DNA from: Sternotherus odoratus
Lineage: Eukaryota > Chordata > Testudines > Kinosternidae
Reading direction: 5' to 3'
NCBI GenBank assembly: GCA_032164245.1
Contig: JAVMKO010000020.1
Coordinates: forward strand, 7,653,206 to 7,717,205
Length of the DNA stretch: 64,000 nt
A program made the translations under genes and the position numbers. Below are positions 10,231 through 22,827 of the stretch, piece after piece. Position 1 is the first letter of the stretch; every line of letters starts with the position of its first letter. The notes beneath the pieces were generated by a model. That model had not been told where the DNA came from. It saw nothing but the letters and a program-made list of their open reading frames with translations, and ran no database searches.

Positions 10231-10661
10231 TTCAGTAGGACAGTGGATCCCTTCCAAAGTAAAGTCGTATTGTTCACAGAATAATTTCTCCATGCAGACG
10301 GACACCACAGCTGGCACATTGTGATGGCTTGAAACCATCCGAGGCTACACTGCAACTAGGAGTGTAATTCACAGCTTGTGTGAACATACCAGGAGGTCTC
10401 CAAACTATTCTAGTTCACTACAAATAGCAATTTTTAGGAAGACCTGGCAGCGTGGGCTAGCAATGCCCAGGAGGACCAGATGGGCTTATATAACCAGAGC
10501 CACCATTTCCTCCCAGCTACTGAGCTAGCGAGATCAAAGCTAGTGCAGGTCCATCTACATGAGCTTCAAATTATGCCACCACTTGCTCTGTACGCATGCC
10601 CTGAGATTTTCATTCTGCTTCAGTATAAGGGGAATTCCATTGTGTGTGGTGTTTTTACTAC

Positions 10662-10966
10662 GGGTACGTCTTCACTACCCGCTGGATCGGCGGGTAGCGA
10701 TCGCTCTTCTAGCGATCGATTTCTTGCGTCTCATTAAGACATGAGAAATCGATCACCCGTGGCGCCTCTGTCGACTGGTAACTCCATCTTGATGCAAGGC
10801 GCAAGCTGGAGTTGATGGGGGAGCAGCCCGCCGACTGCCGCTGCCATGAGGACGGCAGATAAGTCGGCTGAAAATACGCCTGACTTCAGCTACGTTATTA
10901 ACGTAGCTGAAGTTGCATATCTACAGTCGATTCCCCCGCTCCCCCTCCCACAGTGAAGACCAGCCC
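10662..10966. mobile_element. Harbinger-like MITE, copy 2
   Basis: Ends GGGTACGTCTTCACT and (reverse complement of the right end) GGGCTGGTCTTCACT are inverted repeats of about 15 bp. The interior shares with the copies at 5356 and 62266 the 'ccatgaggacggc' segment (copy 1), 'ggagttgatgggggagc' (copy 3), and the hairpin cttcagctacgtt / aacgtagctgaag. The flanking three bases (tac and aac) no longer match, so the target duplication has decayed. Confidence 0.7.
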
Positions 10967-11019
10967 AACATTTCAGCTGCATTGTGTGTGTACCCAACCA
11001 TTGTGGAATCCCAGAGCCT

Positions 11020-11097
11020 TCGCCCATTTTGTTACACCAGTGTAACTCCATTGATATTGTTCTGGATTTACACCCATATAAGTGAAAGCAGATAGAG
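11020..11097. repeat. Fold-back repeat fragment ('acaccagtgtaactccattg')
   Basis: gttacaccagtgtaactccattga, then ctggatttacacc and gtgaaagcagatag, match one arm and part of the other arm of a short palindromic repeat known from turtle DNA. Confidence 0.4.
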
Positions 11098-11439
11098 GCC
11101 TTTAATCTTTCCACCAAAGCTGCTTACATAGGGTTTTGTGTTGCAGCCGATGATTGAAATCTCCATTGCAAGAATCTGGCTTTGCTGTCAGAACTGCAGC
11201 CCATTTAAGCAGCTTTAATGGTACCTGCTTTTGAAGTAAGGGTCAAGTCAAGGTCTTGGGAAACTCTCATTTAAACAACAAACTTCACAGTGGATTATTG
11301 CAGTGCACTCTACCCTTGCAGAACACAAAAAGCCTTGTTCTGGCTTGCTCAGCAGAATCAGTCGGAGGTCTATTAAGGCCTGATCCAAAGCCCACGTAAG
11401 TCAATGCAAAGATGACTATTGAATCGGGAGGCCACACAG

Positions 11440-11690
11440 CCCAGACATTGGCTTGGAACTCAGGAGAGCTGGGTTCTGTTCCAGGCTCTGCCACTGACCC
11501 ATTGTGTGACCCCAGGCAAGTCACTTCACCTTTTTGTGCTTCTGTATCCTCCTCCCATCCTTTGTCTGTTTTGTCTATTTAAATTGTAAGGTCTTCAGAG
11601 CAAGGACTCTCTCAACCTGTGTTTGTACAGAATCAACACTACTCTAGTTGGGTTTTTTTTACTCCTTATGGTAATATAAGTAATAAGACT
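11440..11690 (+). mobile_element. MIR-like tRNA-derived SINE
   Basis: Recognised from 'gagagctgggttctgttcca', 'ggctctgccactgaccca', 'gaccccaggcaagtcacttc', then a distinct 3' part 'tgtctattt aaattgtaagg / tcttcagagcaaggactctc' and an A/T-rich tail with taataag. The same head-plus-tail design is present at 36762, 45484 and 56130. Confidence 0.65.
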
Positions 11691-12005
11691 GGGCTTTGAC
11701 TCATTGCATGTATATGAACATGTATATCCCAAAGAGTGCAAATGAAGGTGTTCATCTTGCTCTTAACAGCCCCCTCCAGCTCCCATCCCAGTGGTGCAGG
11801 ATCAAGCACTTATGCCATCTGTGGTTTAAACTCTGTTTGTGAAGCTCTCTCTCATAATCTGTGCATACTGTCCCAACAGTTGTGACGAGCTCATGTACTT
11901 TCACTAACAGCCCCTAATTCTGGAGATCTGGGATCTAAGCCAGGATGCATTCAATGAAGGACCTTCCATGGTGAAATTTGCTTTGTAGCTCTTCTTGTCC
12001 CAACA

Positions 12006-12079
12006 GGGCCTGATCAAAAGCCCATGTGAAGTCAATGGAAGTCTTTTTGTTGCCTTCAATGGACTTTAGATCATGCCCC
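12006..12079. repeat. Fold-back repeat ('gggcctgatcaaaagccc')
   Basis: GGGCCTGATCAAAAGCCC at the left is inverted, with mismatches, as ggactttagatcatgcccc at the right. The centre holds gaagtcaatggaagtc and cttcaatgg, also inverted. It is a complete short palindromic element with no coding capacity. Confidence 0.65.
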
Positions 12080-15000
12080 AGGTTCTGCAGGCCATTCATA
12101 CCATACCTCATGTCTTTTGGGCACAGAAAGCCTTTATTTCTTTGCATATTCAACTCATGGCTACTGACAACCCATCTTCTTCGAAGATCTTCAAACATGT
12201 AGATCAGACTGTACCTTTCTCTTCCTTCATTACAGTCTTTGACACTTGAATGGATTAATGTTCCATCCTTTGTTCTTTTTATTCTCTTTCTCTTCTCAGA
12301 AGCATAAGATATCAAAATTTTAATACCCAATATATTCTAGGAGCTCAGGTACTGTGCTGTGTTATGTTGACCTTTTTAATGTTCTGTATGTTGATTATCT
12401 GGTCATCCTTCCCCTCCTTGCAGGTTAGCGAGCTTGTGAGCAAGAGAGGGATGAAATGAACAGGCAGAATAAAAACAACATCATAAATAGGTCAGAGCAG
12501 TACAACAAAACGATGGTTGTAATTTACAAAATATATGCTGCATCTCAGTGTTTGATATATAATTTCTGCTACCAATGAGAGTGTTGGCAAAGCAAATAGA
12601 AACTAAGAGGGAATAGGTGTCAATGCCAGAAGGGCCACCTTCCTAGAGGGAACTCAGAGAACGGTAGTGAAGATGATTCAGGGAATGGAGAGCTTGATTT
12701 ACAAGCGGTGAGATTAGAAGAACTCAATATGTATAGTTTAGTTAAATGATGATTAAACTGGGGGATATAATAACTGTCAGCATGTACTTGAAAAGTGGAG
12801 GCACCATGGAGGGAAAAGGATTATTTAGTATGCCCCAAGGGGAGGTAACTAGGAGGAATGAAATGAAACAGAGCAAAGGAAAAATCAAGAGCAATACCCA
12901 CACAGATCACTGTGGTTTAGACTGCGATGTGGACTATGCATCTATGCCCTCACCTCTATATGGGCTACTGCTCCTTGGAGTCCCGATGTGTGGGAGTAAG
13001 TGGAGGTGAGCGGGGACTGGAAAAAGACTTGTCTCAGTCAGCACTTATTTGCTGGCCAGCCCATAAAATGTGGTAAAGGCTAGCCATAAATTACTACCCC
13101 TTTCTAGAAGGGAAGGAAAGTAGCATAGGAAATATTGCTGGTCTGTGCCACTGAAGATTACCTCTGTGCTGGGCTGATCCAGACCAGCTAAGCCAGCATT
13201 TATACCTCTGGCTAAGGCTTATTGGCCAATAATATAGTCTTGTTCTTCCTAGAAGTTTTGATGCTCTCCTCCAAGTAAGCTTCTGCTCTGACAACTGCCC
13301 TCAGTTTCCCTTCCATTAATGTAATCTTACATTTTCCCCATTTGGCATACCACGTTTCTTCCTGGCTAATAGTTGTGTTCATTCACAGATAAGCTTTTAG
13401 ACATTTCTGCCTGATGGAACTTGAATCTTATCTGTCAGGAGTTTTGGACTCGTCTTGAAAGATCAATTCTTCTGCATTAAGCAGAGTCCAGAACAACTGC
13501 TAAATAACAAGTTGGGTAAGGATTATCTTGAGTGTTACAGAGTGCAATTCAGCAATTGCATTTACAAGCCATGTATCTGAGGAACATTTTTGTGATAACA
13601 CACACACAACTGTTGTAATATACCACAGTGTGATCTGTAACTAAAATGTTGTTGTCCAGAGAGCAAATGGGCATTTGATTGGTTGTTGCTATACAATATT
13701 TCATTGAAATATTGGTGGAAGGAAATAAAATGAACTCTCTCAATGGGTGCTCCTCTCCACCTCTGTGCATTTCAATTCACTGGGCCTTATATTGAACTGG
13801 AACTAATTTTATCCTACTATAACTCCATTGACTCATTACCGCCTGATTTACATTGCTGTAAGGAAGAGCAGAATCTAGCCAGCAGAGTCAAAAGCTAATT
13901 CAACTGGTGTTCACCTTTGGCTCTGAAGATACTGTCCTATGGGGTGAAATTATGGCTCCCATTGATTTTACTGGGACTAAGATTTTACCTGTACAATTGA
14001 TAATGGCCTCCAGCTGATTATTCAAGGCACTGCATCCAGGTCTATCTCCTGATGTTCCCAGATCATGTGTCAAAGCCTCTTCAACCTCAGTCTTTCAAAC
14101 TAATGCTAAATAGTTTATATGAGTTTGAACATACTCTGGGCCAAAGCCCCAGCTGGCATAACCTGGCATAGCTCCATTGACTCAGTAGAGTTTTGCCAAT
14201 GTATACCCATTGAGGATATGTCCTCTTTCTTGGTGGATAGTGGATGGAGATATGATCACGGCTATAGCCAGGTCCTTCCTCACCCATTGATAGTCTTGAA
14301 AATCAACTCCCAGACCTTCAACTGGCAACAGATGGGGACCTGGCCACCAGTGGGTGTGAAATAAAATAACTCAGTTTCATTACCATCATATCTGCCATAC
14401 AAAGAAAAAAAAAGCAGTCTTTAAACCTTACTATGGGCTAGACTGAGACTGTAAGCACAAGCCTAAGCAGAGGGTCATGTAAGATATTTCACATCAGGAG
14501 TAGCCCTAGAGGCACCGTATCTCAGCATCCTTGCTCTGGGATGGAGGAGAGTCATTTATTTGGGGCCTATCCTGGTATTGGCTCCATTGTGCTGGCTGAT
14601 GAGTAGATGGTGTTGAGCCAAGGTACCTATTCATCTGGTCTGGGGAATTAGTAAGCAAATGGGTAGCTTCACTTGCTTTTACCCATCTGGAACTAAGATC
14701 CAGGTAGTCTAAGTACAGTGATAAAGCTAGTTTTTGTTTCCTTGTTTCCTTGCACACATGTATGGTCAAAGTCGCACTCTAACCCTATACCCAGTGACAT
14801 TCTTCCCCACCCATTAGAGTCTTTATTTATTATTGCATGTCTGGTTTGCTGTTGACTGTATTTGGAGCACACTCTGTTCTGGTGCAAATGGTTATTAGAA
14901 CCGCTGGAGTGACTCCTGACTTCTACAAGTGTGACTAAGAGACCCAAGCCCTAAGAGTGAATCAACTCAGTCTGCTTAGCTGGTAACTCTGCAAATGCCT

Positions 15001-15780
15001 CCACTTAAAAGGATTTTTTTTTTTAAAAGGAGGCATGAGCCAGCCTTCCCAGTTGTCATCCAGTTTGGTGTCTGCTAATTAGCTGCTCTTCTTATGGAGA
15101 AAGAGGACTGGAAAGCAATAATACAAAACAGCCTCCTATATAATGTGAGATGATATAGTGAATGTGAATGATATAGGCTATGACAGAACACACATGATGA
15201 CCCAGAACCTCAGTAGATGTAAATCAGAAGCACTCCAAGGTAGTCGATGGAGAACTGCTAATTTGCACCAGAACAGAATTCTGTCCCCATTTTTTAGAAA
15301 CAGGTTTTACTTTTCTTACACTCTACTGGTAAAAATAATCTGGCACAACAAAATGCTCAAAGGCACTTTCTGCACATTCCTCCTTTAAAGATTATCTTTA
15401 TCTTTCCCTTTGCCTCTAGTTACTTCTTGCCTGTCTTTCACAAAAGGGAGGATGTTTTCTGTTACCTGCAGCATCATATTTGCAAACACCAAAACATAAA
15501 CAGCTCTTTCTGTTGTGTTTTGTTTTGCTTGTTTGCATTATAGATTATTGGTTTTTGCTTTCTTCTGGCAGCAAGTAAAAAACAAACAAACAACTAACTC
15601 AGCCAAGTATATCTATGCCAAAGTATTCTTTTGACCTGGTAAAACTTACTAAGCGAGCTACTTGGTGTCAAGCTGAGTAGATGGTGCTATAGTTATCCAT
15701 GGAAGAACAGCACAGGGCTTGCAAGAAAAGCTATCTGCTTTGCAAAATATATGTGGTGTTTTAGATGCTGCTTGTAACTC
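12080..15780. other. No recognised gene; a few fold-back fragments
   Basis: Diverged pieces of the short palindromic repeats are seen near 13800-13885 ('actccattgactcattacc'), 13940-14010 and 14140-14205 ('atagctccattgactcagta'). No exon-like frame, microsatellite of note or larger mobile element was found. Confidence 0.4.
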
Positions 15781-18700
15781 TTAGGACTGGGGGACTGTAG
15801 GACAGGAAACAGGAAGGAGTGGGGAGAAGTTGAGCTAAGCCTGAGTTAGAGCTACAGAGGGGTGCAGCAGCAGCTCTGTAAAGAGGTTTCAATGTTAAAT
15901 AAAGTCTGTTAAAGTTTGTTAGTACCTTGCCTGCTTGATACAACAATATACTTCATCTGATAACTATCTATGGGCTCTTGCTCGTTTAGAGCTTGCACTC
16001 TGTATGCCCCTGTGGGACTACAGGGGGGAGTGTGGAGGAAAAGCCATGCATGACTGAGGCCCAGATAAGATTGTGTGCCTTAGAATTAACATGGTGTGAA
16101 TTTAGTTTGTATGTGTATCACCTGAAACAATTATCATCTTAGGTTTGAACAAAAAAAAAGCTGGACCGGGTCATTACTTGCATGGTAAACTTCTGAGAAA
16201 AAGCCAGCATGCTCTAGGAAGTGGTGTTGTTCAGGAGCCCAGCTGTGGGGTATGGGTCAAGGCCAGAAGCCATAGTCAGCACTGGTGTCATACTAAAGGG
16301 TCAGGGTGAAGCCCATTCCACGTCAGAAGTCCCAGTAGATCAGCCAAAGTGGCATTAGTAAAGCAGATGCAGGCTGAGGGCCAAGGAGCTGGACAGGGGA
16401 ACCCACTGCAACACCAGATATCAAGAAACACAGCAGGGTCTGCCTGCAGTAAACAGCCAACCAGCATTTATTTAGCTGTACAGACAGCCTCAAGTTGTGT
16501 CCTCCAGCTGTTAAATAGCTTACCTGAGCCAATGAGGGGACTCAGTATCACTGCCAATCAGGGCCTGTGTGGGAGGGGCAGCCTATAAAGCCTGAGTCTG
16601 CAGTGTCTAGGATGCTGTTCACTGCTCTACCTCTGTTTCTTAATGGAGGTGTGGACCCAGCAGTCTCCCATGAATCCATAGATGTGGGGTTTAGACTCAT
16701 AGCCTGCAGGTGTTGCTAATCTATGCAGAGGTACTTTTCTCTCAGAATGAGTGCTAAGGCCATATCCTGGCAGGGTGCTGTAGAGGGTCTCTTCCTTTGG
16801 ACGGTACATACAATTTTTGTCCTGGCCACTTATGGATAGTAGAGATCAAGTTTCACATTTTGTAAGAGTTCACAGTAGGGGTGTTAACACCAATGTTCTG
16901 GCCACATTCCAGCTATACCAAGATAATTCCCACCCTCTCCTCCCAACCTCCCCAGATTCATTTTTCTTCCTTTCCTATTCTGTTTACCTCTTTGAACAAT
17001 GTATATTACCATGCAAATGAACATCCTCCCATGTTGCATTAAACTACGTGATTAGCATCCATCCTGAGATACTATGATATGAATGGTTAAATACCTGACT
17101 AGCTTTACCCCCAAAGAGAGCTGGTAAAGTTATTTCAAGGACTTTGGTATCCCTTATGCACCCTTTGGCTGAGATCTGCAGTAGAATTAGTTTAATATCT
17201 ATCTTCTGTTTGGGGAATGCATATTGCCCTTGCTGAGGAGGAAATGGATGATGTAACATTTCTCCCTGTCCCTCTCTTTCCTGATCATAGTATAGCTCCC
17301 AGGTGTAGTGATTACAACCATGAAATAATTTAGACTACTTTTGCTAGTAAGTGCTATGCCTGTTAAGAGCTTGCAATACTGGTCCTATAAATTGTTCCAA
17401 AATGGTCAATTTGTTCCATTATCTTGTCTGTTTGAAATAAATATTAGCAGTGATGTTCCCTGAATACAGACTCTCTTGTTCCTTTCTCAGTTATTGCTGT
17501 GGCATACAGGAACTTGGGCTCAAGGAATTAAGTAAGTTCAAACTCAAGGAAGTTTCTGTTTAAATACATGACATACCCACCACCAATGTTTTTTGCTATT
17601 TGTCTTCACCGGAAAAATATGCTGTTGTGTTTGCGTTAGATACATCCTGATGTGTTAATTTGGAGTGATGCATGTCTTGAAACAAATAATGAATCACAGC
17701 CTATTGAGAGCATTACCCATTCAGTTTCCAAAGGAACACATTTATCAGCATTTTTGCAAGAACACTGCATTTCCATTAAAGGGTACTTTCACTGTAATTT
17801 ATCAGCTTACTCAACAGCATATAGTATATAAAACAATGAAAGAAGAGTATATGCTCTCTCTTCCCCAGCAAGAGAGATTTGCTGCAGAATAAAGACAATC
17901 TTGAGTTTTCTTTCATTGCTTTCATTTATGACAACTTCTCCTGTTCCTTTAAAGTGTAACTTAGTGGCAGTAATGTACAATAAGGTATATTATACAGTTA
18001 CTGTGTGCAATTTGAACTAAAAATTAACTTTGCAAAGCCTCTGAATTGAACTGCCATTTGCCTCTTTCAGTAATGTCTTTGATATTTGCAATTTATTTCT
18101 CTATCCGCCTTTCCACTTTAATTTTCGCTTTGCAAAAAAATGATTGTCCCCCCTCTTAAGTGCACCAAACTGTTTAGAAGAGTCACTGGCTCCAAGTCTC
18201 AGGTGCTGTGATTATGCAAAATGAAATGGGGAATAAGAGAATTGAAGCAATTGGTATGTTTACCTATTAAGCTATTGGTCTGTTCACCAGGTACAGTCTT
18301 TACCCTTTAATGAATAGCTGACAACAGCAACTTGTATTCCTTGGTTCTTTTGGTTATTTTTCTCCCCTTTGGGATGGGGTGTATAAACACTACTCAGAAA
18401 CTGGCTGGGAATAGGCTAAACCTCCTATATGGATGACAGAAATGGCCACAGCTGTGTTCCCTGAGTGCTGTGTAGCTAGGTTGAGCCAGCTGTAGATAAT
18501 TAATTGATTAAGCAGGATGCTGGGTTTGGAGTTGGGGTTTGCATTTGACATTTACTGAAGAAAGACATATGGGAATAAACCCAGTGTGAAGAGAACTAAC
18601 CAGGCTTTGTTTTCTTCTGAGAATGTTTTGCCAAGGTGGGGTACAATTTATATCTTTGTTTTCAGGAGTCTGGTTGAAGCAAGCCCGGTTATATTTATGT

Positions 18701-20376
18701 TTGGACCTTAAAAGGCAGGCCCCTTCTTTGCTGTGGGAAGATAAATCACACCACCCCAACATCCAAACTCTGGTGTACTGATTCACTACTGGCCTGTCTG
18801 GTTTGTAACACACTTATTCTGGGCCTTAACCTTAGTATTTCATCTGCTCACCTCACATTCTTCACTCAGACTCTCTCTTCTGTTCATCCCCTTTGTTCAC
18901 CAGTGCACTGAAAGCCAACTTGCAGTAACAGGGGGTATACCATCTCTGTGTTCAAGGCTCATCCACTTTTCTGGGTGGTTGAGGTGTTCCTATAGTTCTC
19001 ATGGGTTTAGAACAAAAAACAAGCCAACAAAAAATGATGGGGAGACCGAAGGGTCATTTGAAATACAATGAAGCTGTAAATGAGATGAATGTGTCCTTGA
19101 ACCCTATCTCATAATCCATTTATCTCTGGCTCTAATCTTCTCTACCATTTCCCTGCTTGACCTTGATATTTAAAGAAAAAGTGCTACCTTCTTAACAGTG
19201 GTCGCTTTTGTTTGTGTTCCTCAAGTGCTGGAGTTTTCTTGTTATGTACTGATTTTGGGGTTTCATTTTTAAGCTCTTGTCCACATGGTCTTAGCTAGAT
19301 TGCCTAGCTGAAAGCTGTCAAGTTCCACACTGTGAGGGACTTATTTTCGTTATTATTTGATCAGTTCAGTGCAATTCAGAGGGGGACAATCACATTTCTT
19401 GGCAGTGTACAAGGTGCATTCTTGACATAAAAGAAGGTACAGAAAAAGGTCAAGAATGGGGCATGTAGGGATTGATTTATCCAAATCATCAAGATTCACT
19501 GTAGCAGCATGAGTGATTTTCAGAGGTGTTGAATTGTGTGTGTGTGTATAAACTTTGTTCTGGTGTAACCTGGGTAACATGGTATAAAAAATGTCCAGAA
19601 ACACCCCCTGAAAATATCAGGGTCTGTTTCTTAAGTATATTTTTAAAGATCTTTTTTTTTAAAGCATGTTCATTTCAAGCTAAAGTAGTTGAAAGATGCT
19701 ATATTAAGAGAAACTAGTCAATACCGAGATATCTTCTTTTAGCTCTACACCTGCAAGAAGAGGCCATGCGTGAAATCTGATCTCAGTAATATTCTATCAG
19801 CTCACTGAGAGCTAAATGCTTTGCCCTCCGCTATGTTTTTACTGCATTTCAAAATGGAGGGAGGGGGGAAACTGAAGACAGGTATATATTAAAGGTCTTA
19901 ATACTGCAATTAATATCTACCTGATTCAAATTGTCTTGTGTGTGTCTTGCATGCAAAACTTAGGAACTCTCCCCTCTACTGAGAAATTAGACAAATATAG
20001 GGAGTTATGTGTTGTTCTAGGTAGAAGGAGAAATTGACAATAGACTTTCTGTTAGATTTGATGCAGTTTACAAAGATTATACACAAAGTCCTGTTTCCCT
20101 GAACATGGTAGGAATCAAACAGCAGGAGAGAATTTCTTTGCTTGCTATTCCAGACCTGCCTTTCTAGTCAGCACCTTGTGCCCATAAGCACCCTGCAAGT
20201 TTTCTCTCAGGGCTATCTGCTTGGCTTTTTGTTTCTGTGTCTCTTTCCAAGCCCCTATCTACATAGTTTGTATTCCTGAGTGGCCTGCAATGTGCCTGTC
20301 TTTCACTAGAGGCGTAAGCCTGTGTTTCAGATGGAGGCCATTTAATTTTTTCAAACTGTCTGATGACAGCAGCTTA
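15781..20376. other. No recognised gene; two possible LTR-like fragments
   Basis: Around 15880-15945 'gttaaataaagtctgttaaa' followed by 'ttgttagtaccttgcctgc' looks like the polyadenylation end of an LTR, but no terminal inverted dinucleotides or partner LTR were found. At 16200-16610 a stretch ending 'ggcagcctataaagcctg' may be another old repeat. A short GT repeat lies at 19536-19548. The rest is unassigned. Confidence 0.3.
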
Positions 20377-20412
20377 TCAGAGAATATCAGGGTTGGAAGG
20401 GACTTCAGGAGG
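20377..20412 (-). mobile_element. Short CR1 3'-end fragment
   Basis: gagaatatcagggttggaag followed by ggacttcagga matches the antisense 3' end of the CR1 copy at 57885. Only about 35 bp are recognisable. Confidence 0.45.
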
Positions 20413-20814
20413 CTTCTTTACATTGATCCTGAATGGCAAGTTATGCCTGACCCATTATAGTACAATCAGATCCTTGCATGAAGTGCACATTTTTGTGAAC
20501 TTAATGAGCAGAACTTTCAGAGGTGCTTAAGTCTGTTTGATTTTCAGTGGAACTTAGGTTCCCCTATCAGGCAGGCACTTCTGAAAATGTTAGCCAGTAT
20601 CCAAGCTGTTACTAGCAATGCAATTTAAAAAGAGATGGTGTTGTCTATGCATGTAAACATTGAGATTTTCCTTGTTTGGGTTCAGCTAACTGCCATTTTC
20701 TGTTTCGTTGCTTATCTGTTCTGTTTCTCTGAGACTTTGGATAACTTTTTTTCTTTCTAATATCTAGACTGAAACAGATGATTATCTATTTGTGTTTTGA
20801 TTATATGTATTTGA

Positions 20815-20885
20815 TTTCTGCATTGCAGAGTGCTAAAACTATGCTGGGTGCAGTGCAAACATTTAGGAAGACACGGTCCATAGTA
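20815..20885 (-). mobile_element. SINE 3'-end fragment
   Basis: 'tatgctgggtgcagtgcaaa' and 'aggaagacacggtcc' correspond to the antisense 3' part of the MIR-like SINE family ('gctaggtgctgtacaaa ... agacagtccc'). Confidence 0.45.
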
Positions 20886-20910
20886 GATTCAAATCTAGAG
20901 TGGTTATAAA

Positions 20911-21402
20911 TAGAGCTGGCTGAAAAGTTTTCAGATGACAGCTCCAAATCTCTCCCTTCAGTTCAATAAAAATGTTTTAGCTTTGACTTCATTTCAATTC
21001 ATTTTGGAGTTTCATATTATATTAAGGTATTTTATTACATATTCAATAGACAATATTTACATATTTACATATCTGTATATTTATACAGTATATTTAATAA
21101 ATATGCTTAACATTTTGTATTATATTTTAACAATTCAACAATATTTACATATTTAACATATCTATATATGTATACAGTATATTTAATAAATATATAATGC
21201 TTAACATTTTGCATTATACTTTAACAATTAAACATCAAAACAAAATATTTTGATGGTCCAAAATCAAAATCTTTCAGAATTTTTGTTCCTTGGGAAATTT
21301 TAAAATTTTGGTATGTTTTCTTCATTCTGATCACAACAAAAGCAAATTTTGAAATGTCTGAATTTCCCACCGAACAGAAATTCCATTTTCTGAACAGTTC
21401 TA
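20911..21402. mobile_element. AT-rich MITE, TAGAGCTGG-end family
   Basis: Starts TAGAGCTGGCTGAAAAGTTT and ends with the inverted match ctgaacagttcta. The interior (aaaatcaaaatctttcagaa, gaatttcccaccgaacagaa) has the texture of the copies at 1910, 30002 and 48038. It carries an internal tandem duplication at 21051-21232 that the other copies lack. Flanking 8-mers do not match. Confidence 0.6.
21051..21232. repeat. Two-unit AT-rich tandem duplication
   Basis: Unit 1 (21051-21138) and unit 2 (21139-21232) both run from caatatttacatattta through tatacagtatatttaataaa and cttaacatttt to taacaatt. They differ by small indels and scattered substitutions, about 88 versus 94 bp. Confidence 0.85.
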
Positions 21403-21499
21403 ACTCTAAACTATGAGAGGAAACTTAAGTGTAGTATTTTGGATTTGTTTCATAGTGAGTCTATAGATATTCATTTTGCTGCTGTACATTTGCTATCAA

Positions 21500-21521
21500 C
21501 CCCCCCCCCACACACACACAC
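21500..21521. repeat. C run joined to CA microsatellite
   Basis: Ten C followed by a CA repeat. Confidence 0.85.
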
Positions 21522-21962
21522 TTCCAATTTGATGTTAAAACAGTTTATAAGCCTTCCAGTGCCAACATAAAATAATAAATGTCTCTGAAACCTTATCCGA
21601 ATTTGGAGAAAGTCTAGGTTTCTCTCTGTCTATATATGTAACTGCAGAGACTAGCTCCCTGTATCTAGATTATATATAGATTCAGTATAAACTACTGGAT
21701 CCTGCATGTGTCTAGGTCCAAACTTTGCAGCTGGCTTTTATCTTAAAGGCACTAAACAAAAATCCAGGATCTGACTAAGGGGAAAGCTTGGAACCATATC
21801 TGAATTTTTTCATCTTTAACTGCTCTCTGTAGCCCTGTATGGTACGGCTTTGATTACATTGCATGTGCTCTTACATAGGAGTGATCCTAGAAATCTCAAG
21901 ACAGTCACCAAAAGGCCTCTTGTACCTTGTTCTCTTTACAGACTATTAAGCCACTTCTTATA

Positions 21963-22135
21963 ATATTCATCAAGGGCTTATTGCCAACAAAATGGTACTT
22001 ATGGGAACATCTTTATCCAAGGATTTCAAAGTGCTTTCCACATATTCAGCCTCACCGAATGAATAAGAGAGAGGTTAAGTGACTTGTCCAGCTGTGTTAG
22101 TGGCACAGTCCTGGATTCCAGTGTCTTGTTCTCAT
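21963..22135 (-). mobile_element. MIR-like SINE
   Basis: 'ttcaaagtgctttccacata', 'gagaggttaagtgacttgtc', 'agtggcacagtcctggattc' are the antisense core and head of the MIR-like SINE, in the usual order. Confidence 0.6.
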
Positions 22136-22148
22136 TGGCTGACCATAT

Positions 22149-22420
22149 GGGTATATCTGCACTACCGATGCTATAGCAGCACAGCTGTAGTGCTGCAGTT
22201 GTGATGCCACAGTGTAAAGGTGTGACAGCGATGGAAGGTGTTTTTCTGTCAGCGTAGTTAATCTACCTCCTCAACAGGTGGTAAAATTCGTCCATTGACT
22301 TAATGGTGTCTATACCTGGGGCTTAGGTTGGCTTAACTATGTCTCTCAGGGGTGTGGTTTTTTTCACACTCCCTGAGCAACGTAGCTATGTTGACTTGTA
22401 ATTTAGGTGTAAACCAGACC
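22149..22420. mobile_element. MITE of the 'tgtctacact' group
   Basis: Starts gggtatatctgcactacc and ends tgtaaaccagacc, inverted in outline. The interior has agcagcacagctgtagtgct, aatctacctcctcaacagg, and 'tcaggggtgtggttttttt' before a near-palindromic 'cactccctgagcaacgtag'. The layout matches a widespread turtle MITE as I remember it, and 40726-40910 is a related relic. Confidence 0.55.
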
Positions 22421-22827
22421 TAAATCCTTATACTTGGGCTCAATTAAGCCCTGGTGCAACTCCACAGAAGCTAATGGCGATCCAGATAGGATGAAGTTAG
22501 ATGCTCAAGGGTGGATTTAGGCACAGAAGGGAGCATGTCAATTTTGGAGCATTATTCAGTCTCTACAGTGAATTTCCTGTGTTATGAGAGCAAAGACAGT
22601 GCCCCAAGGAGAGAGAGTGTGCACTCATTCCATTAGTTTTCCTTTTTATTGGTAGATCACATGTTAAATAACCAGAGCTTCTCCTCTTGAGTGTTTGGAA
22701 TGTTTTATGCCCTATGTGCTTCCTTTCTGACTAGTGACTAATGACTACTAGCCTTCTCTCCAGGGGTGAAAGTAACTTAAAGACTTACAGAAGAGGTGGG
22801 GCCTTTAAAGCCCTGGACCCTTTAAAT

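Noticed and set aside
11935..12330. 131-codon minus-strand frame
   Set aside because: Part of it is translated from a palindromic repeat (12006-12079), and no protein family is recognisable.
15880..15945. Isolated LTR polyadenylation end
   Set aside because: AATAAA-like sequence is present but no terminus, target duplication or partner was found; kept only as a comment on the stretch.
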